The translations under genes and the position numbers were made by a program. A stretch of 56,282 bases of DNA from Acidobacteriota bacterium (GTDB lineage: Bacteria > Acidobacteriota > JAAYUB01), in contig JAAYUB010000022.1 in NCBI GenBank assembly GCA_012517875.1, forward strand, positions 1 to 56,282, written 5' to 3'. Every line of letters starts with the position of its first letter. Position 1 is the stretch's first letter. The notes under the pieces are model-generated. The model had not been told where the DNA came from and ran no database searches. It saw nothing but the letters and a program-made list of their open reading frames with translations. Below are positions 25,835 through 34,858 of the stretch, piece by piece.

Positions 25835-27649
25835 ATGAGAAGATTCCTTCTGACGCTCCTCGTGGTCGCCTGTTTATTGCCGGGTTCCTCGGCATTGGCC
25901 AAGGAAGCCAATCCCGGCGGCCTCCAGCTGGCCGCGGCCCATGCGGGCCCGGGTGACATCGTTGTCCGGCTTCGCAATCACCTGATTGCCACGAACGGCA
26001 TCGAGGCGGCGTTCTCCGAACCGAGCTACGTTGGCTCGGAGTACTGCCTGTCATGCCACGGCGCCTTCTCGCCCGAGATGGATGAGTGGCACCACACCCT
26101 GCACGCATTTTTCATTCGCGAGCCGATGGGGATGTACAGCCTGCAACCGGGCCAGGGGATCATGGCCGATTACGACAAGAACGGGCAGGACGACTTCATG
26201 CAGGGCCTGGACTTCAATGCCATCACCGGTACCGCCCTGGACGCCGTTCAACCCAATGCGCCGATCCTGTCCTACGACGCAGCCGCGGACAGGTACTACA
26301 TCCAACTCGGACCCGGCGGGCTGAAACTCTGGGTGGTCGCCACACTGGGCGGCCACAGCGTGGGCAACGGTCAGCGCTTCATGTGCCGCGTGCCGGTTTC
26401 CGACGGCGACAAGCACACCGGCGGCTGGAGCCAAGCCATTTACTTCGGACCTCTGGCATGGAGCGGAACGACTTATAGCGCCAGCACCACGGCCTGGTAC
26501 ACCGGCAACACGCCCAAGTACGCGCCCGGTGTGACCGCAATCGACCTGGGCAATCCGGCCACCGGACTCCAGGGTCAGAACTACCTGAAGAACTGCGTGG
26601 GCTGCCACATGACCGGCGTCCGCCAGGCGTGGGTTGCCGAAAGCGGCGAGTACATCGTCAATCCCTACCCGGCCTCGCTCTACCAGGAGTTTAGCCCGAA
26701 TTATCCCGATCTGGATGGGGACGGCATCAAGGACCTGATCAACATCGGTTGCGAATCGTGCCACGGCCCCGGCTCCATGCACATTCTCAGCCGCGGCAAT
26801 CCAGAGCGGATTGTCAACCCCAGCAATATCCGGAACAACAAGGAGCGGTCGGCCGTGTGTCTCCAGTGCCACGTCCGGATTGCGTCCGCCCCGTCGAAAA
26901 AATGGGGCTTCACGTATGATGAAACCGCCAACACCGGTTACCGGATGCAGATCCCGGTGATCCCGCTGGACACCTACCAGGTGTCCACCGCAGCCAAGTG
27001 GCCGGACGGCTGGAACTATGCCTACGCCCGCATCGATTCGTACTTGAGCAGCGGCCACTACCAGGGCAGCCATGGCATCGCCTGCAGCGACTGCCACAAT
27101 GCCCACCGTGAAACCGCCAACCCGGCCCAGGTGCGCGACACCATGAACCACAGCGGCGTGAACGACATCCCGTCGCTCGTGGAAAACGACAGCTTCTGTC
27201 TGTCGTGCCACAACGCGCCCTACTCCTTCCCCACCATCACCGAGCAGATGGTCAAGGACTGGGACGCCAACTTCACGACGATCCGCGCCGCCATTGAAGA
27301 GCACACACATCACCCCTACGGCGCGGACCGCATCATGGGCCTGTCCAACTGCATCACCTGCCACATGGCGCCCAACCAGGGGCATTCCTTCATGCCGGCC
27401 CGTCCGGAGGACACCATCACCTATCGCACCGCCACCGGCTTCTACTCATCGGCGACGGGCAATGTGAACTCCTGCTCCTCCGCCTGCCACCGCGGGCTGG
27501 TGCGCATCTGGCAGGATGTGGAGGTCATCGCCGACTGGACCAACAACAAGTTCGGCACGCCCACCGAGATCGCGCTGGCCAACCACCTGGTGGAGTACTT
27601 CGGTCCCGGCGGACTCTGGTGGGACACCACCCCGGAAGCCGCCCACTAG
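25835..27649 (+). CDS. Exported octaheme c-type cytochrome
   Basis: A 604-residue protein with a signal peptide (hydrophobic core about residues 4-18). Seven CXXCH heme motifs are present: CLSCH (from residue 71), CVGCH, CESCH, CLQCH, CSDCH, CLSCH and CITCH. An eighth site is CSSACH at 547-552, a CX3CH variant. Several further His residues can serve as distal ligands. Two DxDxxG-type loops (DYDKNGQDD and DLDGDGIKD) look like calcium sites. It is probably a periplasmic or outer-membrane electron carrier or reductase; the substrate is unknown. AAAGGAGG precedes the ATG at 25835. It has its own promoter and terminator, so it is monocistronic. Confidence 0.9.
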   Translation: MRRFLLTLLVVACLLPGSSALAKEANPGGLQLAAAHAGPGDIVVRLRNHLIATNGIEAAFSEPSYVGSEYCLSCHGAFSPEMDEWHHTLHAFFIREPMGMYSLQPGQGIMADYDKNGQDDFMQGLDFNAITGTALDAVQPNAPILSYDAAADRYYIQLGPGGLKLWVVATLGGHSVGNGQRFMCRVPVSDGDKHTGGWSQAIYFGPLAWSGTTYSASTTAWYTGNTPKYAPGVTAIDLGNPATGLQGQNYLKNCVGCHMTGVRQAWVAESGEYIVNPYPASLYQEFSPNYPDLDGDGIKDLINIGCESCHGPGSMHILSRGNPERIVNPSNIRNNKERSAVCLQCHVRIASAPSKKWGFTYDETANTGYRMQIPVIPLDTYQVSTAAKWPDGWNYAYARIDSYLSSGHYQGSHGIACSDCHNAHRETANPAQVRDTMNHSGVNDIPSLVENDSFCLSCHNAPYSFPTITEQMVKDWDANFTTIRAAIEEHTHHPYGADRIMGLSNCITCHMAPNQGHSFMPARPEDTITYRTATGFYSSATGNVNSCSSACHRGLVRIWQDVEVIADWTNNKFGTPTEIALANHLVEYFGPGGLWWDTTPEAAH

Positions 27650-27674
27650 AACGAACCGTCACATCAACTGAGTG

Positions 27675-27709
27675 CAACGGGCTGCCCATCAGGGCAGCCC
27701 GTTGTTTTT
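27675..27709 (+). terminator. Rho-independent terminator of the octaheme cytochrome gene
   Basis: A perfect 13-base-pair stem (27675-27687 with 27692-27704) with an ATCA loop is followed by TTTTT. It lies 25 bases after the cytochrome stop. Confidence 0.92.
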
Positions 27710-27815
27710 AGCAGTCGGATTCTCGTCCTGCGACCGGACTTGATCACCCGCGTCCGAAGGCGGCCGAGCGACCGCGTGGCTCCATATCAGGATGCGCGTT
27801 CCGGTCGAGGTATGC

Positions 27816-28706
27816 TCATTGAATCAATTGCCCCGCTTTTAAGCTCTTGGCGATGGACGCCGCCAGCGCCTGTCGTTGCGTGGCGTCGCCGCCCGTGCTC
27901 CCCCAAACAAAGCGGCCCCGCCAGCCCAGTTGGATGTCCCCGTTGTACTTGTCACGAAACGCCTTGCCACCGGCATCGAGAGCTCCGGCCGGCGCGTTTC
28001 CCCCGAACGCAAAACGGGCCACCACGGCATGGGCGGATTCCGCGTCGCCGCAATCCATGACGAATCCTTGCAGATTCTGGCCTTTCAGCAAGTACTCTGC
28101 GATGTAGGCGCCACGGAGATACTGATATCCAAAAAAATTCTGGGCGATGTACTTTTCCGTGTGCGCCTTTCGCCCGGCCTCAGGCAACCGGCGGACCAGT
28201 TCCGGAAACCGGGCCGGCCCCGGAATCCTCTCGGCGACGGCCTTGCCGAACATGTCCAGCACCACCGGCCCCTCCTTCCCCGCGCCATCCACGGTGATCT
28301 TGACGTAGCAGTCTCCCTTGAAAAAATTCAGGGTGATGATATCGCCGTACCCTTCGGCGCCGATCGCCATGAAGAAACCGCTGGGGGGACGTTCCTGGCT
28401 GTAGATACCGAAGGCGTCGGCGGGTGACGCATGCTGGTAAATCTCCACGGTGGCGGTGGCGCCGCCTTTCCGCGAATAGTTCTGCACCGCCAGCATGCGG
28501 AAGTTGCAACTCAGATAGGATTCCGCCGCGCCGTTGATATATTTATAGAGCGATTCCGGCGCGTACAGCTCCACCTTGCCGCTGGGCTGCCAGCCGGCTG
28601 GAGCGGCCAGCCACTGCTCCGGACCCGCCGCCGATGCAGATTCGGCCAGGATTACGAAGGGAATCAGGGTGACAAGCAATGCGAATGACCATCGGAACCA
28701 AAGCAT
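27816..28706 (-). CDS. Exported DUF6599 family protein
   Basis: A 296-residue protein with a signal peptide (cleavage near ASAAGP, about residue 27). The stretch LYKYINGAAESYLSCNF and the later DAFGIYSQERP and GFFMAIGAEGYG are typical of DUF6599, an uncharacterised exported family common in Acidobacteria and Deltaproteobacteria. No catalytic residues can be named. The ATG at 28706 has GAGAGG five bases upstream; a GTG two codons earlier is too close to it. It is convergent with the octaheme cytochrome gene. Confidence 0.8.
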   Translation of the reverse strand: MLWFRWSFALLVTLIPFVILAESASAAGPEQWLAAPAGWQPSGKVELYAPESLYKYINGAAESYLSCNFRMLAVQNYSRKGGATATVEIYQHASPADAFGIYSQERPPSGFFMAIGAEGYGDIITLNFFKGDCYVKITVDGAGKEGPVVLDMFGKAVAERIPGPARFPELVRRLPEAGRKAHTEKYIAQNFFGYQYLRGAYIAEYLLKGQNLQGFVMDCGDAESAHAVVARFAFGGNAPAGALDAGGKAFRDKYNGDIQLGWRGRFVWGSTGGDATQRQALAASIAKSLKAGQLIQ

Positions 28707-28877
28707 GTTCACCTCTCGCTCATGCCAGCGGCATGCGTGGATTGTGCGCCGCGGATACGGACCGTCGGCCGGAGCGCTGCCGGTCCGTTTCGCCGGCTCG
28801 GCGCGTGCCCGGTCGGCGCGGCCCGAGATGTACCGTTATGATGCCGGCTCACGGGAAAAGTTTTCGGATCCCGCCGC

Positions 28878-30095
28878 TCATCCCAGCAGTTCACGCGGCG
28901 CGCCGCGCAGTCGGGCGATGTCCCGGACCCTTTCCCGTACCGGAAAACCCTTGACGCAGCGGACGTCGCACGTCGCACAGTCCGCGCACGGGTCGCCGGG
29001 CAGGTCCAGTTGCGCCAGCACGTCGTGGGCCAGACCGGGATTTCGATAACCATACGCGTACATGTAGCTCCGCATCAGATCGGGGATGGGCAGTGCCGCC
29101 GGGCACTGCGGTCGGCACCGGCCGCACTGCTGGCAATACAGTCCGGCCACACCCGGTTGCTCGTTGAGGTCCAGCCGTTCGGCGGGCGTCAGTTCCAGGC
29201 CGGCCATCACCTTCAGGTCAGTCTCAAGCTGGTCGAAGGTGGTGAAGCCGGGAATCGACGTGTGCACGCTCGGTTCCTGCAGAACCCACTTGAGTGCCGC
29301 CGTCATGTTGATGGGCAGGAGGCGTTCGCGGTCCCAGTAGACGCCGGCCTGGGTCTTCATGGCCACGATCCCCAGGCCCGCACCGGCCGCTTCGACAATG
29401 GCTTTACGCACCTCTTCCCGGTGGTCCTGGCGAAAGTTGTAGGCGGTGAGCACCACATCGTAGAAACCGCTATCCATGGCGGCGCGTAGGACTTCCGGCT
29501 CATTGGAGTGGGTGGAGACGCCGATGAAGCGGGCCTTGCCCGATTTCTTGATCCCGGCGGTTACCTCAAGCATGGTCTCGTCAAGCACCCCCGCCCGGCT
29601 GGACACGTTGTGCAGATACAGGATGTCCACGTAGTCCGTGGCCAGCCGGCGCAGGCTGATATCGAGCATTTCGAGGTAGCGCACCTTGCGCCGGGCGGCG
29701 TTGCCTTCTCCCGGCGGCGGGACCTTGGTAGCCACCACGACCGCGTCTCGTTTGAAGGCCTTCACCGCCTGCCCCACCATCTCCTCGTTGCGCCCATTCT
29801 GATAGCCGTGGGCGGTGTCCACGTGGTTGATGCCCGCGTTCAGCGCCGCTTCGACCAGGCGGGGGTTGTCGGCGTTCATCACGCCCATGCCCACAATGGA
29901 AACGGACAGCCCGGTTTTTCCGAGCGTTCGGGTCATCACCGGCCCTTTGGCCGGCGGAGCCGAAGCCGGTTCCGGCGATTGGGCAACCGGTTCCGGGGCG
30001 CGTCCGCAGGCCGCACCCAGCGCGATACCGGCCAAGCCGGCCAGACCCGCCTTCAGGAGCGTCCGCCGTTCCATGCTGTTGGACTCATCGCCCAT
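28878..30095 (-). CDS. Exported aldo/keto reductase with C-terminal 2[4Fe-4S] domain
   Basis: A 405-residue protein. The N-terminus carries ERRTLLKAGLAGLAGIALG, a Tat-like twin-arginine signal followed by GAAC, possibly a lipid-modified cysteine. The aldo/keto reductase barrel shows the catalytic Asp and Tyr in HVDTAHGYQNG, Lys in VVVATKVP and His in ILYLHNV. The C-terminal region has CQQCGRCRPQCP and CADCATCDVRC, two ferredoxin-type cluster motifs. It is probably a periplasmic redox enzyme accepting electrons through Fe-S clusters. GGAGGTGGCC precedes the ATG at 30095, which is preferred over an upstream codon at 30164. Confidence 0.88.
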   Translation of the reverse strand: MGDESNSMERRTLLKAGLAGLAGIALGAACGRAPEPVAQSPEPASAPPAKGPVMTRTLGKTGLSVSIVGMGVMNADNPRLVEAALNAGINHVDTAHGYQNGRNEEMVGQAVKAFKRDAVVVATKVPPPGEGNAARRKVRYLEMLDISLRRLATDYVDILYLHNVSSRAGVLDETMLEVTAGIKKSGKARFIGVSTHSNEPEVLRAAMDSGFYDVVLTAYNFRQDHREEVRKAIVEAAGAGLGIVAMKTQAGVYWDRERLLPINMTAALKWVLQEPSVHTSIPGFTTFDQLETDLKVMAGLELTPAERLDLNEQPGVAGLYCQQCGRCRPQCPAALPIPDLMRSYMYAYGYRNPGLAHDVLAQLDLPGDPCADCATCDVRCVKGFPVRERVRDIARLRGAPRELLG

Positions 30096-30700
30096 GGCCA
30101 CCTCCTGCAGATGTCGGCTGGATCTGAACGCTGGTATTGTACGGTTGCCGCCGGCGAAAAGCAACGCGGCGCTGCACCCGGAGTACGCCGCCCTGCTGAT
30201 GCGCGACTCGGGAACATCCCCCTTCTATGTCGTGGCGTCGGCATGCGGACCTCCCGTTTCTCCATCTCAGACCCCTGCGAACAGCAGTGCCCTGACCCTT
30301 CAGCGGACGTCGCACCCGGCTGCAGGAAAATTGATGACGCTGATCCGGGTGCTAGGAAAGCGGTGGCCATCACGGCATCGGGAACCAACTGGCTCCGGAA
30401 GCAGCCGCCAACGCCTGAAACGTCCTGGCTGCAGCAGGTCCAGGGTGGAATAGTTGTCCCCCGTCCGGTTGGACGCCGGCGGAACAAAAATCCTCCTGGC
30501 GCGCGGCCCGAAGCGGTCGGAGGAGCCGTACTTGCTAGAGGATCAGGACCTGCTGGCAGCGGGCACCGGCGCCCTGGCTCTCCGCTTGGACATACCGTCC
30601 GCTTCCGCGCAGACCCAGCCTTGGGCACCGGCTCTGCGCTGATCATCGTCCGGCTCAAAAACAACGGACATCATCGCCAGGCGGTGATACCCATGAATAT
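30096..30700. other. Unexplained 600-base region between reductase and tRNA-Leu
   Basis: Long open frames exist on both strands, but none has a ribosome binding site, a recognisable domain or plausible composition; they are rich in Arg, Ser and Pro as expected from reading GC-rich DNA out of frame. It could be a decayed gene or plain spacer. I see no integrase, direct repeat or RNA motif here. Confidence 0.4.
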
Positions 30701-30788
30701 TGGTGCCGATGGCCGGACTTGAACCGGCACGCCCCTCACAGGGCCAGGGATTTTAAGTCCCTTGTGTCTGCCATTCCACCACATCGGC
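30701..30788 (-). tRNA. tRNA-Leu (TAA)
   Basis: Minus-strand class II tRNA with a long variable arm. The acceptor is GCCGATG/CATCGGC, the anticodon loop CTTAAAA gives TAA (Leu), the T-loop is GGTTCAAGTCC and CCA is encoded at 30703-30701. It is the last of three tRNAs on this strand. Confidence 0.95.
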
Positions 30789-30796
30789 GATCGATC

Positions 30797-30827
30797 TTTC
30801 ACCACAGGCACAGAGAACATAAAGACA
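30797..30827 (+). repeat. Short dispersed repeat, copy 1 (CACCACAGGCACAGAG type)
   Basis: TTTCACCACAGGCACAGAGAA, then ATAAAGAC, is a copy of an A/C-rich motif that recurs inverted at 30915-30953 and directly at 32545-32583, always between genes. Confidence 0.5.
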
Positions 30828-30914
30828 AACAATGAGTTGCAGGCCATCACCAGCCCCGCAAGTCATCTTGTCGTTGGCAAGACCATTATAAAGAAACGAT
30901 GGCCTGGACACTAA

Positions 30915-30953
30915 AAATTCTTTGTGTTCGCTGTGAACTCTGTGGTGAGAAAA
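30915..30953 (-). repeat. Short dispersed repeat, copy 2 (inverted)
   Basis: TTTGTGTTCGCTGTGAACTC followed by TGTGGTGAG is the reverse-complement type of the motif at 30797-30827. The pair flanks about 90 bases between tRNA-Leu and tRNA-Cys. Confidence 0.5.
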
Positions 30954-30965
30954 GAGAGAAAAAAA

Positions 30966-31041
30966 TGGAGGCGGCGAGCGGACTCGAACCGCTGAATGGA
31001 GGTTTTGCAGACCTCTCCCTTAGCCTCTTGGGTACGCCGCC
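30966..31041 (-). tRNA. tRNA-Cys (GCA)
   Basis: Minus-strand cloverleaf: acceptor GGCGGCG/CGCCGCC with U73 discriminator as usual for Cys, anticodon stem GAGGT/ACCTC around CTGCAAA giving GCA, T-loop GGTTCGAGTCC and an encoded CCA. Confidence 0.95.
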
Positions 31042-31101
31042 TCAAAGAACCGGGGAGACAAAAAAGAGCCCATGCCGGGCTCTGGGGTCTTTGAAAAAAT
31101 C

Positions 31102-31176
<75 letters not shown>

Positions 31177-31190
31177 TCACCAAGGCGGGG

Positions 31191-31219
31191 ATTCTAACAA
31201 AGCCGGCCGGGGCTGTCAA
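31191..31219 (-). promoter_or_regulatory. Promoter of the tRNA Gly-Cys-Leu cluster
   Basis: On the minus strand TTGACA (31219-31214) and TAGAAT (31196-31191) are 17 bases apart. The predicted start is about 8 bases before the tRNA-Gly 5' end. Confidence 0.8.
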
Positions 31220-31266
31220 CACCAAATCTGCCCCAATCCGCCGCGCGGCGGCGGGGCCGCGATCGG

Positions 31267-32505
31267 TCAGGATCGGCGACCCAGCAGATCCAGCGCCACG
31301 CGGCAAACCAATTGGCAGAAATCCACCAGCTGGTTCACTTCAACATACTCGTTGGTCACGTGGAATGCCTCGTCGTCACCGGGGCCCCAGCCCACGGCGA
31401 TCACGCCGTGGACATTGAGCACCTTGGCGAACGTGCCGCCGCCCATTCCGAACACCTCGGGCCGGAATCCCAGAACCTCGCCGCACTGCCGCTGGATGGC
31501 GTGGACCACCGGATTGTCGGGATCCACCTGGTGCGGCTCCGTCCAGGCCTGAAACTCCAGTTTGAACTCCCCTTCCACGGCACGACAGCAGCCCGTGAGC
31601 TGGTCTTCCACCTGCTGTCGGGTCATGCCGGGCACGGTGCGGATGTCCAGGTAAGCCACACACTCGCCGGGCACGATGTTGGGTGCGGCGCCGCCGTGGA
31701 TCTCGCCCAGGTTGAGGGTGGGCGCGCCCAGCTGCGGGTGCACCGCATGCGCCAGATGCAATCCTTCGATGAGAGCCACCAGCCGGGCCATCCGGTAGAC
31801 GGCGTTAATGCCACGCTCAGGCGTGGAGCCATGGGCCTGACGACCGAACGCCGTGATCTTGACAACGGCGCGGCCCTTCTCGGCGATGTCGATCCGTTTC
31901 ATGTTCTCGCCGATATCCGGGATGATCGCCCAAGTGGGGTTGATCCGCCGCTCCTCCATCAGGAACCCGATCCCGAAATCCACGCCGTCCGGATCGGTGG
32001 CCTCTTCGTCAGACAGGGCGGCGATCTGAAGTTCGCCCGCCAGCGCGTCCTCGCCGACGGTCTCCTTCAGGATGCGCGCGGCCAGCAGGATGGCGGCCAG
32101 CGGGCCCTTGTTGTCCAGCACGCCGCGGCCAAAGACCTTGCCGTCGCGGACGGTGACCATGTACGGGTCCGAATCCCAGCCGTCGCCGGGCGGGACGATG
32201 TCCATGTGACCGGCCAGGAGCAGCCGCTGTCCCGTCCGGTCGCGGCCGAGCCGGCCGATCACGTTGGGCCGGCCCTCGTGCCGGGCGTGCACGTCGTAGC
32301 GGATGTCCCAGCGGTCGAACTCGCGGGTGACGATCTCCGCCACGCGGTATTCCTCGCCGCGGAACTCGAGGTACGGGTGTTCCGCGAGCTTTTCACTCAC
32401 GACGTTGACGGTGCGCTGCGCCACCATCTCCGCCAGCAGGTTCAGCATCTCCCGGGTGATCTGTTGCCGGTGCTGCTTGAAATAGTCTTGAATCGTCAGT
32501 CTCAT
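31267..32505 (-). CDS. M20 family metallopeptidase (ArgE/DapE type)
   Basis: A 412-residue zinc peptidase of the ArgE/DapE/carboxypeptidase G2 family. Motifs: H100-M-D102 in LLAGHMDIVPPGD, D131 in GRGVLDNKGPLA, the Glu pair in ALSDEEATD, HGSTPERGINA in the dimerisation domain, and the late GGGTFAKV with a C-terminal ligand region DDEAFHVTNEYV. It hydrolyses an acyl-amino acid or a small peptide; the substrate is not certain. GGGGAG precedes two adjacent ATG codons; the second (32505) has better spacing, 32508 is the alternative. Confidence 0.9.
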   Translation of the reverse strand: MRLTIQDYFKQHRQQITREMLNLLAEMVAQRTVNVVSEKLAEHPYLEFRGEEYRVAEIVTREFDRWDIRYDVHARHEGRPNVIGRLGRDRTGQRLLLAGHMDIVPPGDGWDSDPYMVTVRDGKVFGRGVLDNKGPLAAILLAARILKETVGEDALAGELQIAALSDEEATDPDGVDFGIGFLMEERRINPTWAIIPDIGENMKRIDIAEKGRAVVKITAFGRQAHGSTPERGINAVYRMARLVALIEGLHLAHAVHPQLGAPTLNLGEIHGGAAPNIVPGECVAYLDIRTVPGMTRQQVEDQLTGCCRAVEGEFKLEFQAWTEPHQVDPDNPVVHAIQRQCGEVLGFRPEVFGMGGGTFAKVLNVHGVIAVGWGPGDDEAFHVTNEYVEVNQLVDFCQLVCRVALDLLGRRS

Positions 32506-32544
32506 CATGCACTCCCCAACAGAAAGATTGCCGGATAAAGACAT

Positions 32545-32583
32545 ATTTCACCACACAGACACAAAAGACACAAAGGTTCTTTA
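32545..32583 (+). repeat. Short dispersed repeat, copy 3
   Basis: TTTCACCACACAGACACAAA followed by AGACACAAAG resembles the elements at 30797 and 30915. It lies in the spacer between the M20 peptidase and the NtrY-like kinase. Confidence 0.45.
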
Positions 32584-32623
32584 AGCCTCGGGCCAATCAA
32601 CCGCCCGCTGGCAGGATCGCCGG

Positions 32624-34858
32624 TCAGACTTCTTCGGGGGTGCGGAGGTGGGTGAATTCCACCACGAACCGGCAGCCATGGGGGTGGACGGGCTCGGCCT
32701 GAACAGCCGCCTCGTGGTCGTCCAGGATTTTTTTGACGATGGTCAGCCCCAGCCCCATGCCCTCCTTCTTCGTTGAGAAGTACGGCAGGAAGAGGTTCTC
32801 CCAATGTTCATCGGCGAGTCCACGGCCCTCGTCCTCGACGCTGAGGTGCACCCGGCGGCTCTCCTCCCGGTAGGCCGTGGCCACCGTGATCCGACCGTCG
32901 CCGCCTGCCTCGGCCACGGCGTCGGCGGCGTTGCGGAGCAGGTTGTTGATGACCAGCCGGATCAGTTCCCGGTCCAGATAGACCGGCGGCAGGCCGGGAT
33001 CCAAATCCGTCTCGACGCGTCGTTCCGGGTGGGCGACGCGGAAGGCCGCGGCCGCCTCTTCGACGAGCTGATTCAGGTTGACCGGCAGCAGCACCGGGTT
33101 GGGTAGACGGGCGAAGCGGCTGAACTCCTCCACCAAGTACTTCAGGTTGCCGGTCTCCGTCTGAACCGTGGCCAGCCCGTCGTCCAGGAGCTGGCGGAAA
33201 TGGCTCACGGAGTCGTTGCCCGGCAATGCGCCCGCGTCCTGAAGGCGACCGAACTGCTTGCGGATCCGCTCCACATACAGCTGGATGGGCGTCAGCGGAT
33301 TTTTGATCTCGTGGGCCAGCCGCTTGGCGACCTCCTGCCAGGCGGCCGCTTTCTCGGTCCGGATCAGGTCACTGACATCATCAAACACCACCACGTAGCC
33401 GCTCACCTGCCCATCGGCATCGCGCATGGCCGACGCGGTGACGGCGAAGTGCATGGTCCGCTTGCCGGTTTCGAAGGTGATCTCCCTGCTGACCCGCTGG
33501 TGGAACTCGGCCTCCTGGAGGAGCCGCTGCAGCTCGGGCATTTTCTCCGGCGGGATCACCTCGCGCAGATATGTGGCACCGTCCTGGACACGACGCTGCT
33601 TGAGCAGATGGCGCGTGGCGGAATTGGAGCTGGTGATCCGCAGATCGGTGTCCACTGAAACGACGCCCGTGGCCACGCTGTCCAGCACGGTCTGGATGAA
33701 CGTATTGCGCTCCGCCAACTCCCGGTTCATCCGGGTCAGCCCGGCGTTGGCCTGTTCGATGGCCTCCTGGCTGCGCGCCAGCTCGCCCATCATCCGATTG
33801 AACGATTGAACCAGCGTGCCGAACTCGTCGCTGGCGGCCCATTCGATGGGCCGGCTCCAGTCGCGCGCCGCCACCCGTTGAGATCCCGCGATCAAGGCCT
33901 CGACCGGTCCCGTGATCTGCTTGGAGATGTAGATTCCGAACCAGACGAAGGCGAACAGGAGGCTGATGCCCGCAAAGCTCACGATCAGGAGATACTGCCA
34001 GCGCAGCAGCTCCACCTGGTTTCTGAGCCGGAAGTATTCCTGGTACGCCTTGATGATCAGGTAGGACCGGTAGGCCACCGAGCCGGGGAGCGCTTTCAGG
34101 AAGACCAGGATGCCCCGGTCGTTCCACGGGCTCGGCGCAAAGCACACCACCACATCCCGGTCCGGATGGTTCTCCACGAAGTGGGCGATCTCGCCGGGAT
34201 GCACGTTCTGCACCACCAGTGCCGGATCCTTCAGGGTCACCGTCGGCTGGCCGCGGTCCGGCCGGGCAACGTCCTCGCGCAGCACCCGGCCCCGGGCGTC
34301 CAGCAGCAGCACGGCGTTCAACCGGCGGCGCTGGCGGAACGCGGTCACATCTTCCCAGGTGAGTGCACCGCGGACGGCTCTGCCTCGAAAGTCGGCCATT
34401 TCGCTGCGGACGTTGTCGATGGCAGTGATGTAATAGGAGCGGGCCAGTTCCTCCGAGTGCCGCAGGATCTCTTCGGCCGGCGCCGAGAACCACTGGCTGA
34501 TGCTCCGGTTGATCACGGTGTACGCCAGAAAGACAAACAGCCCCGTGGGCACGATGGCCAGCGCCAGAAACGCCAGCGTGAGCTTGGTCTTCACACTGGC
34601 GAACACCGTCCGTTCCCGCTTCTCGAAGAAGGTTTTGACCAGGTAACGGGCCAGCACCAGCACCAGCACGATGAGGAACAGCACGTTCATCACCGTGAGC
34701 ACGGCCAGCAGAATGGCCTGCAGGTTGAAGGTGGGGGATTCGATTCCGCCGCCGCCCAGCTGGTACTGGGTGTAGAGCAGCGCGGCCAGGGCCAGCAGGA
34801 TCCCCAGCGCCAGCAAGGTGATCTTCAGCTTGGTGAGCGGCCGCGACGCTTGCTTCAT
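32624..34858 (-). CDS. NtrY-like sensor histidine kinase
   Basis: A 744-residue membrane kinase. About four membrane segments (roughly 12-32, 45-70, 93-115 and a late one near 300-325) enclose a periplasmic sensor region. A HAMP domain (KQITGPVEALIAGS...DEFGTLVQSFNRMMGEL) and a PAS domain follow. The phosphorylated histidine is H516 in LAHEIKNPLTPIQLY, then the ATPase domain with NNLLRNAADAV, DEGRGL and KKEGMGLGLTIVKKI. This order is that of NtrY, which senses nitrogen or redox state in Proteobacteria. The start overlaps the DUF4390 stop (ATGA). No NtrX-type regulator gene follows. Confidence 0.92.
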   Translation of the reverse strand: MKQASRPLTKLKITLLALGILLALAALLYTQYQLGGGGIESPTFNLQAILLAVLTVMNVLFLIVLVLVLARYLVKTFFEKRERTVFASVKTKLTLAFLALAIVPTGLFVFLAYTVINRSISQWFSAPAEEILRHSEELARSYYITAIDNVRSEMADFRGRAVRGALTWEDVTAFRQRRRLNAVLLLDARGRVLREDVARPDRGQPTVTLKDPALVVQNVHPGEIAHFVENHPDRDVVVCFAPSPWNDRGILVFLKALPGSVAYRSYLIIKAYQEYFRLRNQVELLRWQYLLIVSFAGISLLFAFVWFGIYISKQITGPVEALIAGSQRVAARDWSRPIEWAASDEFGTLVQSFNRMMGELARSQEAIEQANAGLTRMNRELAERNTFIQTVLDSVATGVVSVDTDLRITSSNSATRHLLKQRRVQDGATYLREVIPPEKMPELQRLLQEAEFHQRVSREITFETGKRTMHFAVTASAMRDADGQVSGYVVVFDDVSDLIRTEKAAAWQEVAKRLAHEIKNPLTPIQLYVERIRKQFGRLQDAGALPGNDSVSHFRQLLDDGLATVQTETGNLKYLVEEFSRFARLPNPVLLPVNLNQLVEEAAAAFRVAHPERRVETDLDPGLPPVYLDRELIRLVINNLLRNAADAVAEAGGDGRITVATAYREESRRVHLSVEDEGRGLADEHWENLFLPYFSTKKEGMGLGLTIVKKILDDHEAAVQAEPVHPHGCRFVVEFTHLRTPEEV

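Noticed and set aside
30053-30664. 203-codon minus-strand open frame upstream of the reductase
   Set aside because: Arg/Ser/Pro-rich composition, no domain, no ribosome binding site; typical of a spurious frame in GC-rich DNA.
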